From Pirellulales bacterium (GTDB taxonomy: Bacteria > Planctomycetota > Planctomycetia > Pirellulales > JACPPG01), in assembly GCA_036499395.1 (NCBI GenBank), contig DASYDW010000063.1:317911-381910 (forward strand): a stretch of 64,000 nucleotides of DNA, read 5' to 3'. The position numbers were made by a program, and so were the translations under genes. How positions within the stretch are numbered: position 1 is the first letter of the stretch; each line of letters starts with the position of its first letter. Shown in pieces: positions 44,326 through 52,829 of this stretch. The notes beneath the pieces are model-generated. The model saw only the letters and a list, made by a program, of their open reading frames with translations. It searched no databases and was not told the DNA's origin.

Positions 44326-46532
44326 ACGAAGGGGCAATAATTCGACATCGCTTCGCAATCTTGTGGTTGGCGCTTGCGCTCGTTCTCGCTGGCACACCCC
44401 ACGCGCGGTTGTTCGCCGCCGAGCCGGGCGATCCCGAGATTGTCGGTCTGCGCGTCGGCTTCGACACACGTTACAAGCTGGGGCGCTGGACACCGGTCGA
44501 AATCACGTTTCTCGGTGGCGTCGAGGCCCTTACCGGCAGCGTCCGCCTGATTCTGCCCGATGGCGATGGTACCCCCTCGGTCGTTACCGCGCCGCGGCCC
44601 GTGCAGATTTTGCCGGGCCGTCGAACAGCCGTACAGATGTACGCCAAGTTCGGCCGCGCCTACGGCGAACTGCGAGTGCAATTCCGCATACAGAATAAGA
44701 ACGTCATCGATCGCGTGTTCGACGGCAACCCTTCGCCCGATCACTTGGAGCTACCGCAGCCGTTGCAAGAAAAAGAAGGTCTGTTTGTGATGCTGGGCTC
44801 GTCGATCGGTGTCGAAGAGTCTGCCCGGCTGTATCAGCAGACGACCGGCCTAGCGATTGCTGTCGCAAGTCTTAGCGATGTCGACGCACTTCCCACGCAA
44901 TGGTACGGCTACGACGGTGTCGATGCGTTGCTGATTTCGACAAGCCAGCCGGACCGGCTGCATGCCATGTTCGATACCGAGGCGCGCAGTGCCGCGCTCG
45001 CCGAATGGATCGAGATGGGGGGCAAGCTGATTTTGACCGTGGGCGCCGAGTCCCCAGCCGTGCTCGCGGCCGATGCCCCGCTGGCGCGATTCGCGCCGGG
45101 ACAATTCGTCGAGACGACGCTGCTGCGCCGCACGACCGATCTGGAAAGCTTCGTCGGCGGATCGCGCAAGGTGCGTGGCTCGGCCGGCGGACTGTCGCTG
45201 TCAGTTCCGCGGCTCGAAGAAATTCGAGGGCGCATCGAAGTGGCCGATGGCAACTTACCTTTGGTCGTGCGCTCGACGCGGCGCTTTGGCGAAATCGATT
45301 TTGTGGCCGTTGATCTGGACCGCGCGCCGTTTGTCGATTGGGAAGGGCGTGCCATTCTGGTGTCTCGCCTGCTGGGTCTTTCCGAACAAGCGTCGCTGGC
45401 GGCGGCCACGCCCACCAATCAGGCGACCGCGAATCTGTATCCCAACCGCGCCCAAGATTTGCTGGACCGGATGCGCAGTGGACTTAACGAGTTTGTCGGC
45501 GTCACGCCCATCTCGTTCGCCGTCGTGGCGGCCATGATCGTGGGCTACATCCTGTTGATCGGTCCTGGCGATTATTTCCTGGTGAAGCGACTGCTGAAAC
45601 GGATGGAACTCACCTGGATCACGTTTCCGATCTGGGTGGCGCTGGTGAGCGCGGCCGCTTACTCGTTGGCGGTGTACACCAAGGGAAGCGCTCTACGGCT
45701 TAACCAGGTCGACCTGGTCGACATCGACATGGAAAACGGCCGTGCGCGCGGCACCAGTTGGCTAAACGTCTTCTCGCCGCAATCTCAAACCTTCGACCTC
45801 GCACTTCAGCCGCAGGAGCCGTCAGGCGCCCCGATCGCCGATAGCCAGCGATTGCTGGCCTGGCTCGGTTCTGGCGGAAATCAGTTTGGCGGCGGCGCAG
45901 GTACGTTGTTCGCCGGTCAGTATGAATTCACGCCTGAGTTAGACGGAATGCTGAACCTGCCGATCCAGGTTTGGTCGACAAAAGGTCTATTCGCGCGCAC
46001 CTCTTATCAATGCCGCGAGTTGCCGACGGCCAACCTGGTGCTGGCCCCCGATGGCGTGCCCGAGGGAACGATTCGCAACGAGCTATCGATCGAGCTCTCG
46101 CAATGCATGTTGCTGTCGGGCAGTTGGGTCTACCTGTTGGGTGACCTCAAGCCTGGGGATACGTTCACGCTTCGTCCGGGCGAGCAGCGCGACCTGAAGC
46201 ATGTCCTGCGCCATCCCGATACCTGGAAAACGTCCGGGGCAGCATCAGCCGCCCCGCCCGGAACCGCCATGGCGATCGAAGCGCTCGATGAAATGCTATT
46301 TTTCAAGGCTGCGGGAATTGGCGCGACCGCGGGCCGTACGAATGCCGAGGAGGCGTTCGTCGATCTTTCGGACCTGTTGGACGCGAATCGCGCGATCCTA
46401 CTCGCCTATGCGAAACAACCGGCCTTGCAACTGACGCGCGACGGCCGTCCGCTGGCCGGGCCGAACGATCTGCATTGGACCGTCTATCGCTTTATCTTTC
46501 CCGTCGCCAAGGCCAAGGCATCCGCGCCGTGA
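44322..46532 (+). CDS. Large membrane-anchored protein of unknown function
   Basis: The product has 736 residues from ATG 44322, which overlaps the MazG-like stop. A signal peptide is followed by a long extracytoplasmic beta-rich region (residues about 30-385), which contains a Rossmann-like segment (GGKLILTVGAESPAVL) reminiscent of glutamine-amidotransferase-like folds. Two helices follow (SFAVVAAMIVGYILLIGPGDYFLVKR and TWITFPIWVALVSAAAYSLAVYT), then another soluble beta-rich domain. It resembles the membrane proteins that sit with ABC ATPases in planctomycete operons. I do not assign a function. Confidence 0.75.
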   Translation: MNEGAIIRHRFAILWLALALVLAGTPHARLFAAEPGDPEIVGLRVGFDTRYKLGRWTPVEITFLGGVEALTGSVRLILPDGDGTPSVVTAPRPVQILPGRRTAVQMYAKFGRAYGELRVQFRIQNKNVIDRVFDGNPSPDHLELPQPLQEKEGLFVMLGSSIGVEESARLYQQTTGLAIAVASLSDVDALPTQWYGYDGVDALLISTSQPDRLHAMFDTEARSAALAEWIEMGGKLILTVGAESPAVLAADAPLARFAPGQFVETTLLRRTTDLESFVGGSRKVRGSAGGLSLSVPRLEEIRGRIEVADGNLPLVVRSTRRFGEIDFVAVDLDRAPFVDWEGRAILVSRLLGLSEQASLAAATPTNQATANLYPNRAQDLLDRMRSGLNEFVGVTPISFAVVAAMIVGYILLIGPGDYFLVKRLLKRMELTWITFPIWVALVSAAAYSLAVYTKGSALRLNQVDLVDIDMENGRARGTSWLNVFSPQSQTFDLALQPQEPSGAPIADSQRLLAWLGSGGNQFGGGAGTLFAGQYEFTPELDGMLNLPIQVWSTKGLFARTSYQCRELPTANLVLAPDGVPEGTIRNELSIELSQCMLLSGSWVYLLGDLKPGDTFTLRPGEQRDLKHVLRHPDTWKTSGAASAAPPGTAMAIEALDEMLFFKAAGIGATAGRTNAEEAFVDLSDLLDANRAILLAYAKQPALQLTRDGRPLAGPNDLHWTVYRFIFPVAKAKASAP

Positions 46533-46578
46533 ACCACGACTCAGAATTGCGTCCTAACCGCAAAGGGCACCGCTCGCC

Positions 46579-47505
46579 GTGATCGAAACCAAGGACCTGA
46601 CCAAGACCTACGGGACGTTGCACGCGATCAACCACCTCGACATCAAGCTCGAGCGGGGGGACGTGTTCGGCTTCATCGGCCCCAATGGCGCCGGCAAGAC
46701 GACCACGATGCGCATCCTGGCCACGCTCTTGAATCCCACCTTCGGCGAGGCGTACGTTTGCGGCTATTCGATCTACACCAAGCCCAAAGAGATCCGCCGC
46801 GTGATCGGCTACATGCCTGACTTTTTCGGCGTGTACGACGACATGAAAGTGATCGAGTACCTCGAATTCTTCGCCGCGGCATATCGCATCAAAGGACCCG
46901 CACGGCGAAAAATCTGCGACGAGGTTCTGGAACTGGTCGACCTGGGCTACAAGCGGGAAGCATTCGTCACCAGCCTCTCGCGCGGTATGACGCAGCGACT
47001 GGGTCTGGCGCGCGTCCTGCTGCACGACCCGCAAGTGCTGCTCTTGGACGAGCCGGCCAGCGGCCTGGATCCCCGCGCCCGCATCGAAATTCGCGGATTG
47101 CTCAAAGAACTGCGAAACATGGGCAAGACCATCATGGTCTCGAGCCACATCCTGCCCGAGCTGGCCGACATTTGTAACAAGATCGGCATCATCGAACGTG
47201 GCGAGTTGCTGGTGAACTCGGATGTGGCCGAGGTTATGCGTAAAGTGCGCCGCCAGCCAGTTCTGAAAGTAGGGGTAACCGGCGATAGCGACAGCGCGGC
47301 AAAGTTGCTATCGCAACATAAGGGGGTCGAGAAGATCGACACCACGAACGGCGTCCTCACCGTGACCCTGGCCCCCGAAATCGAAGACTATAGCGATCTG
47401 CCCAGCCTGCTGATCGGCGCAGGGCACAAGCTGACGCTCTTCAAGGAAGAAGAAGTCAACCTGGAAACGGCGTTCATGGAATTGACCAAAGGGATCACTT
47501 CGTAG
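46579..47505 (+). CDS. ABC transporter ATP-binding protein
   Basis: The product has 308 residues. Walker A is GPNGAGKTT, Walker B is VLLLDEPASGLD, the H-loop is SSHILPE, and the signature is LSRGMTQRL rather than LSGGQ, a variant common in DrrA/NatA-like exporters. Start is GTG 46579. A C-terminal domain (about 220-308) is typical of these exporters. No ABC permease with clear ABC-2 helices is adjacent; the preceding membrane protein or the following small one may be its partner, or the permease lies elsewhere. Confidence 0.92.
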   Translation: MIETKDLTKTYGTLHAINHLDIKLERGDVFGFIGPNGAGKTTTMRILATLLNPTFGEAYVCGYSIYTKPKEIRRVIGYMPDFFGVYDDMKVIEYLEFFAAAYRIKGPARRKICDEVLELVDLGYKREAFVTSLSRGMTQRLGLARVLLHDPQVLLLDEPASGLDPRARIEIRGLLKELRNMGKTIMVSSHILPELADICNKIGIIERGELLVNSDVAEVMRKVRRQPVLKVGVTGDSDSAAKLLSQHKGVEKIDTTNGVLTVTLAPEIEDYSDLPSLLIGAGHKLTLFKEEEVNLETAFMELTKGITS

Positions 47506-47512
47506 TTCGGCC

Positions 47513-47896
47513 ATGAAGTTCGCACAGCGTGTATTTTTCGCCGCCACTGTGTTTGGTTTGGTGATGGTGCCGCCGCTGTACTTCCTCGAAGACTTTCTCG
47601 GCCGACAAGTGCCGCCGGCTATCACGCATCCCGAGATCTTCTACGGCTTCGTCGGCGTCACGCTCGCCTGGCAGATCGGCTATCTGCTGATCGCGCTCGA
47701 TCCGCTGCGCTATCGGCCGTTCATGCTGTTGGGAGCGTTTGGCAAAGCGTCTTTCGCCATCTCAACGGCGCTGCTGGTCGCCACGGGCCGCGCACCACTC
47801 GGCCCATCGCTGCTCGTCGCGCCCGATGCGATCCTGGCGATACTATTCGTCTGGGCCTTTATCGCGACCAAACCAAACGAGACTAAACGATCGTAG
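47513..47896 (+). CDS. Small four-helix membrane protein
   Basis: The 127-residue product has four hydrophobic segments (about 7-24, 42-63, 70-90 and 98-116) with few charged residues between them and an ETKRS tail. It starts seven bases after the ATPase stop. The TAG stop codon is supplied by the first bases of an inverted-repeat element, so the original C-terminus may have been different. No family recognised. Its position suggests it belongs to the ABC operon. Confidence 0.7.
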   Translation: MKFAQRVFFAATVFGLVMVPPLYFLEDFLGRQVPPAITHPEIFYGFVGVTLAWQIGYLLIALDPLRYRPFMLLGAFGKASFAISTALLVATGRAPLGPSLLVAPDAILAILFVWAFIATKPNETKRS

Positions 47897-47981
47897 GGTG
47901 CCCTGTGGGCACCAGGAACCCAACAATCAATCGCGATCCCGACGACCAGCGTCTCAAATGGTGCACACATTGCACCCTACG
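47892..47981. repeat. Short inverted-repeat (REP/MITE-like) element
   Basis: Perfect 10-base termini, CGTAGGGTGC at 47892-47901 and GCACCCTACG at 47972-47981, enclose 70 bases. Each end also contains a small internal hairpin (GTGCC-ctgtg-GGCAC and GGTGC-acacatt-GCACC). It encodes nothing. It lies between convergent genes and overlaps the stop codon of the left one. It could act as a bidirectional terminator. It looks like a non-autonomous repeat of a multi-copy family, though only one copy is seen here. Confidence 0.65.
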
Positions 47982-47991
47982 GAAATGCGCC

Positions 47992-48981
47992 TTACGAAAA
48001 GAAAACGCGCTGGGCCGTCTTTTGCAGTAGCCGCTGGCGATCGTCCGCGGTGAGAAAGTCGAGCCGAGACCGCACAAGCTCGATCGAATCGCGGTACGTG
48101 TTATCGCCTTGCACCTGGTAAGGGCAGTCCGTGGCCCACATCAGGCGCTCCGCGCCGAACGCGTCGCGCAGTCGACGGATCATCGCAGCCAGATCCGTGT
48201 AGGGCGACTTTTTCTTTCCGAGTGCGTAAAAGGCTGACACCTTCACATATGTGTTCTTATGACGTGCCAGCCGGCAGAGTTGATTCAGGTCTTCTTCGCG
48301 AATCTCGCCCGAGATTCCGACACGACCGCAATGATCGACGACGACCGGCGTATCTGGGTGCTTTTCGCACATCCGATCGATGGCCGACAGGGCATCGGGA
48401 TTCACCAGGCAGCACATCGCCATCCGCTCGGCGGCGCCGTATTCCCACATCGCCGCCAGGCCGGGCGTTTCCAACCAGCGATCAACCGGCATATTGCGCG
48501 GATAAATGCGGAAGCCGCGCACACCCAGAGGTTTCAGCCTGCGCATTTCATCCTGCGGTCGGTCCGCTGCGTCATCAATGACGGCAATCCCCGAGAACAC
48601 ACCGGGAAAACGCTTGATCGTGTCGAGCATGTAGGAATTGTCGAATCCGTAAAAGCTCATCTGCACCAGCGCGACCCGATTCACTCCGCAGGGACGCATG
48701 TGCTCGAACAACTGCTCCGGCGTAAAGCTCGGCGGCGCCATTTCCTCGCGCCGATAACCGGCCGACAGCGGATACTTCGCCGTGTCGTGCGTCCAGACGT
48801 GAACGTGCGCGTCGATCGCGCCGCTCGGTTCGGTTGCAGTTGCTGTCGTGGGGTCGGCCATGGCAATCGCTCCGAGATGCGAGGTGACCGCCAGCGTCGC
48901 CGATGTGGCAACGACGCGTCCGATCGCATCGCGCCGAGTCACAGTTCGCCGGTCAGCGGGGTTAGCCTTGCGTCTGTTCAT
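47992..48981 (-). CDS. Exported amidohydrolase-family (TIM-barrel) hydrolase
   Basis: The product has 329 residues. The N-terminus carries a Tat-like twin-Arg leader (RRDAIGRVVATSATLAVTS). The Amidohydro_2 metal-site elements follow: AIDAHVHVW, VVVDHCGRVGI and LMWATDCPYQVQGDNTY. Members hydrolyse lactones or decarboxylate aromatic acids; substrate unknown. The gene lies 37 bases downstream of an SDR gene, itself 98 bases downstream of a carboxymuconolactone-decarboxylase-like gene, which together suggest a catabolic unit. The inverted repeat sits 10 bases after the stop. Confidence 0.88.
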   Translation of the reverse strand: MNRRKANPADRRTVTRRDAIGRVVATSATLAVTSHLGAIAMADPTTATATEPSGAIDAHVHVWTHDTAKYPLSAGYRREEMAPPSFTPEQLFEHMRPCGVNRVALVQMSFYGFDNSYMLDTIKRFPGVFSGIAVIDDAADRPQDEMRRLKPLGVRGFRIYPRNMPVDRWLETPGLAAMWEYGAAERMAMCCLVNPDALSAIDRMCEKHPDTPVVVDHCGRVGISGEIREEDLNQLCRLARHKNTYVKVSAFYALGKKKSPYTDLAAMIRRLRDAFGAERLMWATDCPYQVQGDNTYRDSIELVRSRLDFLTADDRQRLLQKTAQRVFFS

Positions 48982-49018
48982 GGAATCGTCGAATCAGAGG
49001 TCGAATGACAAACGGTGC

Positions 49019-49840
49019 TCAGCGCGTCAATAAACCCGCGTCCAGCACGAATTCGGAACCGGTCACATAACGCGCGGCATCCGACACCAAAAACAACACC
49101 GCTTGTGCCACATCCTCCGGCTCAATCCACGGCACCGGCAGCAAGTTGCCGGCCGAGCGCTCGGCAATTTCGCGCGGGCTCAACCCTTCGATCGCCGCCA
49201 GGCCATCGTTCATTGGGGTGTTTACCCCTGTCGGATGTATCGATACCACACGAATGTTGTGGGGCGCCAGTTCCAGGGCCCAAGATTTGGTCAGGCCGGT
49301 CAGCCCCCATTTTGATGCCGCGTAATGGCTCAAACGTGCCATGCCGCGCAGGCCTGCGATCGAGGAATTGTTGATGATCACGCCCGAGCGCCGGGCGATT
49401 AAATGCGGAATCACGCGCCGCGCGACCAGCCACGCCCCCTTGAGATTGATGTCGAGCATCGCGTCCCAAGCTTCTTCGGTTAGCTCGTGCGCCAGGCCGT
49501 AACCGCAGATGCCGGCGTTGTTGAAGAGAATATCGATCCGCTCGAAGCGCTGGGCCGTCGCCGCCACCGCGGCCGATACGGCGTTATCGTCGCGCACGTC
49601 CGCGGCAAACGCCAGGCATTCCACTCCGGCGCGCTGACACTCGTCCACCAGCGAATCCAGCTCACCGGTGGTCCCCATCTCGTAGCCTGGGTACGCCAGC
49701 GGGCGTCCCACATCCAGCGCCGCGACGTGGGCACCGGCGCGCGCAAGCGCAAGCGCTGTCGCGCGTCCCTGACCATGCGCAGCGCCCGTGATGAACACCA
49801 CACGGCCGGTCAGCGTTTTGTTGTTTGATTCCTCAGGCAT
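49019..49840 (-). CDS. Short-chain dehydrogenase, resembling mycofactocin-coupled SDRs
   Basis: The product has 273 residues from ATG 49840. The Rossmann motif is FITGAAHGQGRATALALA; NNAG is present as LFNNAGICGYG; the catalytic set is Ser in NNSSIAGL, Tyr and Lys in YAASKWGL. The stretch LDVGRPLAYPGYEMGTTGEL is an insertion after beta-strand 2 like that of mycofactocin-coupled SDRs, which hold their NAD non-exchangeably. VSIHPTGVNTPMND is also typical of that group. No mycofactocin biosynthesis gene lies in the window, so the assignment is tentative. Upstream in-frame sequence to 49942 is not convincing. Confidence 0.88.
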   Translation of the reverse strand: MPEESNNKTLTGRVVFITGAAHGQGRATALALARAGAHVAALDVGRPLAYPGYEMGTTGELDSLVDECQRAGVECLAFAADVRDDNAVSAAVAATAQRFERIDILFNNAGICGYGLAHELTEEAWDAMLDINLKGAWLVARRVIPHLIARRSGVIINNSSIAGLRGMARLSHYAASKWGLTGLTKSWALELAPHNIRVVSIHPTGVNTPMNDGLAAIEGLSPREIAERSAGNLLPVPWIEPEDVAQAVLFLVSDAARYVTGSEFVLDAGLLTR

Positions 49841-49938
49841 GGAACACTTTGCAGATGAAAACAGGAGATACTGAGATTGGCAAGCGCGCCGCAGCAGCAG
49901 CAGCGGCAAGAGCAGCATGCCCTCGGCCCGGCCCGCCG

Positions 49939-50469
49939 TCAACGATCCGTGCGGCGATACGGCTCAAGATAATCGTCCAGATCGATTCGCAACGCGTTGT
50001 TGAAGACATTCGTCGCGATCATCATCCCGCCGAACGCCGTCAGAGCCACGATCTCGGCCGGTGCGAATTGCCGGGACAAGCGGGCGTACAGGGCATCCGA
50101 GACCTGGTTCGCGTCACGCACCAGTTGCCGTCCATAGTCGACGACCACTTCCTCGCGTTCGTTCATGGCAAGTTGATCGGGATTCTCGCCCGCGTCGATC
50201 AAGTAGCGTCGAAAGAAGGTCGAGCAAATCAAGCAGTCGGCCGCCGACGAGATGGCGTGGACGAAGAGCATGGTCGCACGCGGCTCGAGGAATTTATGCA
50301 CCTCCTCGCGCAGCGGATACCACTGCATCAACGCGTCGAGTGCCGGCAGCGAATGGGCGAGCGTTGCCTTCATATTCGTCATCCGGCCCTGGGATGACGT
50401 AATCTCATCAAAGGCGGCCTGCACGTCTGGCGTTGTCTCTTCGTACTTAATCTGAGATACGCGACCCAT
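49939..50469 (-). CDS. Carboxymuconolactone-decarboxylase/AhpD-like protein
   Basis: The product has 176 residues, all helical in outlook. The AhpD-type segment is FVHAISSAADCLICSTFFRRYL, with the CxxC pair; the His expected a few residues after the second Cys in peroxidase members is replaced by Phe. GFGGMMIATNVFNNAL-type sequence near the C-terminus fits the family. Members either decarboxylate carboxymuconolactone or act as thiol peroxidases. Which applies here is unclear, given the missing His. It lies 34 bases downstream of the DUF1501 gene. Confidence 0.78.
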   Translation of the reverse strand: MGRVSQIKYEETTPDVQAAFDEITSSQGRMTNMKATLAHSLPALDALMQWYPLREEVHKFLEPRATMLFVHAISSAADCLICSTFFRRYLIDAGENPDQLAMNEREEVVVDYGRQLVRDANQVSDALYARLSRQFAPAEIVALTAFGGMMIATNVFNNALRIDLDDYLEPYRRTDR

Positions 50470-50503
50470 TATCGACCTCTTACTGGAAACTACTCTGCCG
50501 CAA

Positions 50504-51937
50504 TTAAAACAAATCTATCACCGGCTGACCGGTAGCTAGCGGCTGAGGGCGCCCCTGCCGATCGTATATTAGCTCGCGCGGATCGATCCCCAGCGCGTGC
50601 AACACCGTTGCGGAAAGGTCCGGAGGCGTCACGCCGCGGTCTTTCACATGCGCGGCCAGTTCGTCGGATTCTCCATAAATCTGTCCACCACGGACTCCGC
50701 CACCCGCCATCAATATCGAATAAGCGTGCGGCCAGTGATCGCGACCGCTGGCATTGGTTGCACTATTCATCACCACGCGACCTACGCGAGGCGTGCGACC
50801 GAACTCTCCCATCACTACGACCAAGGTTGAATCCAACAGCCCCCGTTCGCCGAGATCGGCCAGCAATGCGGACAACGCGCGATCGAGCGGCGGAATGAGC
50901 ACATTCTTCAAGGTTGTAAAATTATCCTTGTGCGTATCCCAGAAAGGGCTCTTCACGTCGCGCCCGTCATCGTGCCAATTGACGGTAACCAACGTCGCAC
51001 CGGCTTCGACCAGCCGCCGCGAGAGAAGCAATCCCTGCCCGAATGGCTCACTGCCGTACGATTCGCGCAGCTCGTTCGGCTCTTCGTCCAGGTTGAACGC
51101 GCGGCGCGCTCGTGGCGAAGTAACGATCGACAGTGCCTGCCGATAGAGTCCATCGAGTCGATCGCACGGCTCGCGATCGGCCAGCCGCCCCAACGTACCA
51201 TTAAATTCGCCCAGCAACGTGCGCCGCGCCGCCAACCGATCGAGCGTGATTCCGTGGGGAAGCTCGACTCCCGAAACCGCGAATTGCGTGCCGGTGGAGT
51301 CGGCCTTCACGAGCCAGGGATCGTACGTCTTGCCTAAGAAGCCGGCGACCTCTCCCGCATACTCGTTGGGCAGATCGAGAAACCGATTCCAGCGAGGCAA
51401 CGTCACGGCCGGCGGAAAATCCGCACGCGGCCCCTGCATCTTCGCCACTAACGCGCCGAGCGACGGATGATCCTCGGGCGCTGGCGACGCATCCAAGTCA
51501 GGCCGGGCACGTTCGCGCCCCGTGAACATGTAATACAGCCCATAACCGTGCCGTGGATGCTGATGATGCATCGAGCGCACGATCGTCAATTTGTCAGCAT
51601 GTCGGGCGAGCAGCGGAAAGTGCTCGCAAATCTGAATGCCCGGCACGTTGGTGTCGATCGGACGAAACTCGCCGCGAAAGTCGACTGGCGCCGCCGGCTT
51701 CATATCGAAGGTATCGATCTGGCTCGGTCCGCCGAACAGATAAACGAGGATGCAGGCCTCGGCCTTACCGGACGTACGCCGCATCGGCTGCGTCCCAACT
51801 GCAGGGCGCGCCATGGCTCGCGAGCCAAGAATCTGAGGCAGCATCACACCTAGCGCACCGAGCCCGCCGATTTCGAGCACGTCGCGCCGTGTGAAGCCGT
51901 CGCAGACTTTTCGCGGTCGACCGTTGATACGCAGCAT
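50504..51937 (-). CDS. DUF1501 (sulfatase-like) protein with Tat leader
   Basis: The product has 477 residues. The leader FTRRDVLEIGGLGALGVML is a Tat signal. ILVYLFGGPSQIDTFDMKP, the HHQHPRHGYGLYYMFTGR segment, TLVTVNWHDDG and VVVMGEFGRTPRV are characteristic of DUF1501 proteins, which share the alkaline-phosphatase/sulfatase fold and are abundant in Planctomycetota. They are usually paired with a DUF1549/DUF1553 cytochrome-like protein. No such partner is adjacent here. The substrate is unknown. Confidence 0.92.
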   Translation of the reverse strand: MLRINGRPRKVCDGFTRRDVLEIGGLGALGVMLPQILGSRAMARPAVGTQPMRRTSGKAEACILVYLFGGPSQIDTFDMKPAAPVDFRGEFRPIDTNVPGIQICEHFPLLARHADKLTIVRSMHHQHPRHGYGLYYMFTGRERARPDLDASPAPEDHPSLGALVAKMQGPRADFPPAVTLPRWNRFLDLPNEYAGEVAGFLGKTYDPWLVKADSTGTQFAVSGVELPHGITLDRLAARRTLLGEFNGTLGRLADREPCDRLDGLYRQALSIVTSPRARRAFNLDEEPNELRESYGSEPFGQGLLLSRRLVEAGATLVTVNWHDDGRDVKSPFWDTHKDNFTTLKNVLIPPLDRALSALLADLGERGLLDSTLVVVMGEFGRTPRVGRVVMNSATNASGRDHWPHAYSILMAGGGVRGGQIYGESDELAAHVKDRGVTPPDLSATVLHALGIDPRELIYDRQGRPQPLATGQPVIDLF

Positions 51938-52058
51938 GCCGGTAGCCTAACCGTGCCCGACACCACGGACAAGCTTGCCGCGAATGCTTGATCGACGGAG
52001 AGAGAATGATCTCGGCCGGCGAGCGATCAGCGCCACCTTTCACCAGCGCCGCTCTCAG

Positions 52059-52742
52059 CTAACGCTGCCGGCGACGGCAATATGCTAGCGCGGAAACCGC
52101 CATCCCGGCCAGCACAAATGTCGATGGCTCGGGAACCGGCTGCACAAAAACCATCGGCCCCAGCCATGCGCCGGGCGCTGCCAGCGCGCCATTCGGGAAG
52201 GAATTGTAATTCCCGAACACCGGCGTCGGCAGTTGGGCAATGCGGGAATCCGTCGGCACACTGGCGCCAGCGAACTTCACGATGTCGGGATTCGCGATAT
52301 AGTCCGCACCATAAACGGTATAGAGCCCCGGATTCAGTGTAATGGGCGAGTTCAGCTCCACGCGATACGATCCGATCAGACTGGCAGCGGTGCCAGCGGG
52401 AATCGTGGCGCTCAGTCCAACCCCCGACAGCGTGACCAAGTGGTCGTGGGACAGTCCATCGGCTCCATCGTCGTACCAACCGAGCCCCACGACTTGCACT
52501 GGTTCAAGAACCTGAAACTGCCAACCGTAGTTGCCATTGATGTTGACGTCGGTGAAGCCGAAATACTGACCCGGACCAGGCGAGTTTGCCAACTGTGTGC
52601 CCGGGTCGACTGGTAGCAACGGCACCGGCGCGGCCACGGCGACTGTAGCCATGCCGGCCACGCAACTAACAATCAACGGAACGATGCGCCTGCGAGACGC
52701 GCGAAGCGCAATGGCCAATCGGTCAGCAATCGACGTACCCAT
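52059..52742 (-). CDS. PEP-CTERM-anchored secreted protein
   Basis: The product has 227 residues. A signal peptide (VPLIVSCVAGMATVAVAAP) precedes a beta-sandwich-like body (GWQFQVLEPVQVVGLGWYDDG) resembling DUF4082-type domains. The C-terminus is a PEP-CTERM sorting signal: VPEPST, a hydrophobic helix and a basic tail (YCRRRQR). Such proteins are processed by exosortase and exported to the surface or polysaccharide matrix. The ligand is unknown. It follows another PEP-CTERM gene on the same strand, 87 bases away. Confidence 0.85.
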   Translation of the reverse strand: MGTSIADRLAIALRASRRRIVPLIVSCVAGMATVAVAAPVPLLPVDPGTQLANSPGPGQYFGFTDVNINGNYGWQFQVLEPVQVVGLGWYDDGADGLSHDHLVTLSGVGLSATIPAGTAASLIGSYRVELNSPITLNPGLYTVYGADYIANPDIVKFAGASVPTDSRIAQLPTPVFGNYNSFPNGALAAPGAWLGPMVFVQPVPEPSTFVLAGMAVSALAYCRRRQR

Positions 52743-52829
52743 GGAACCTGCCCCTTTTTTATGACATTGCTATTGAGCAGGTAAAACCTGCCCTCGCCCA
52801 ATTGCAACCGTGAAGAACGTCGTGCAGCT

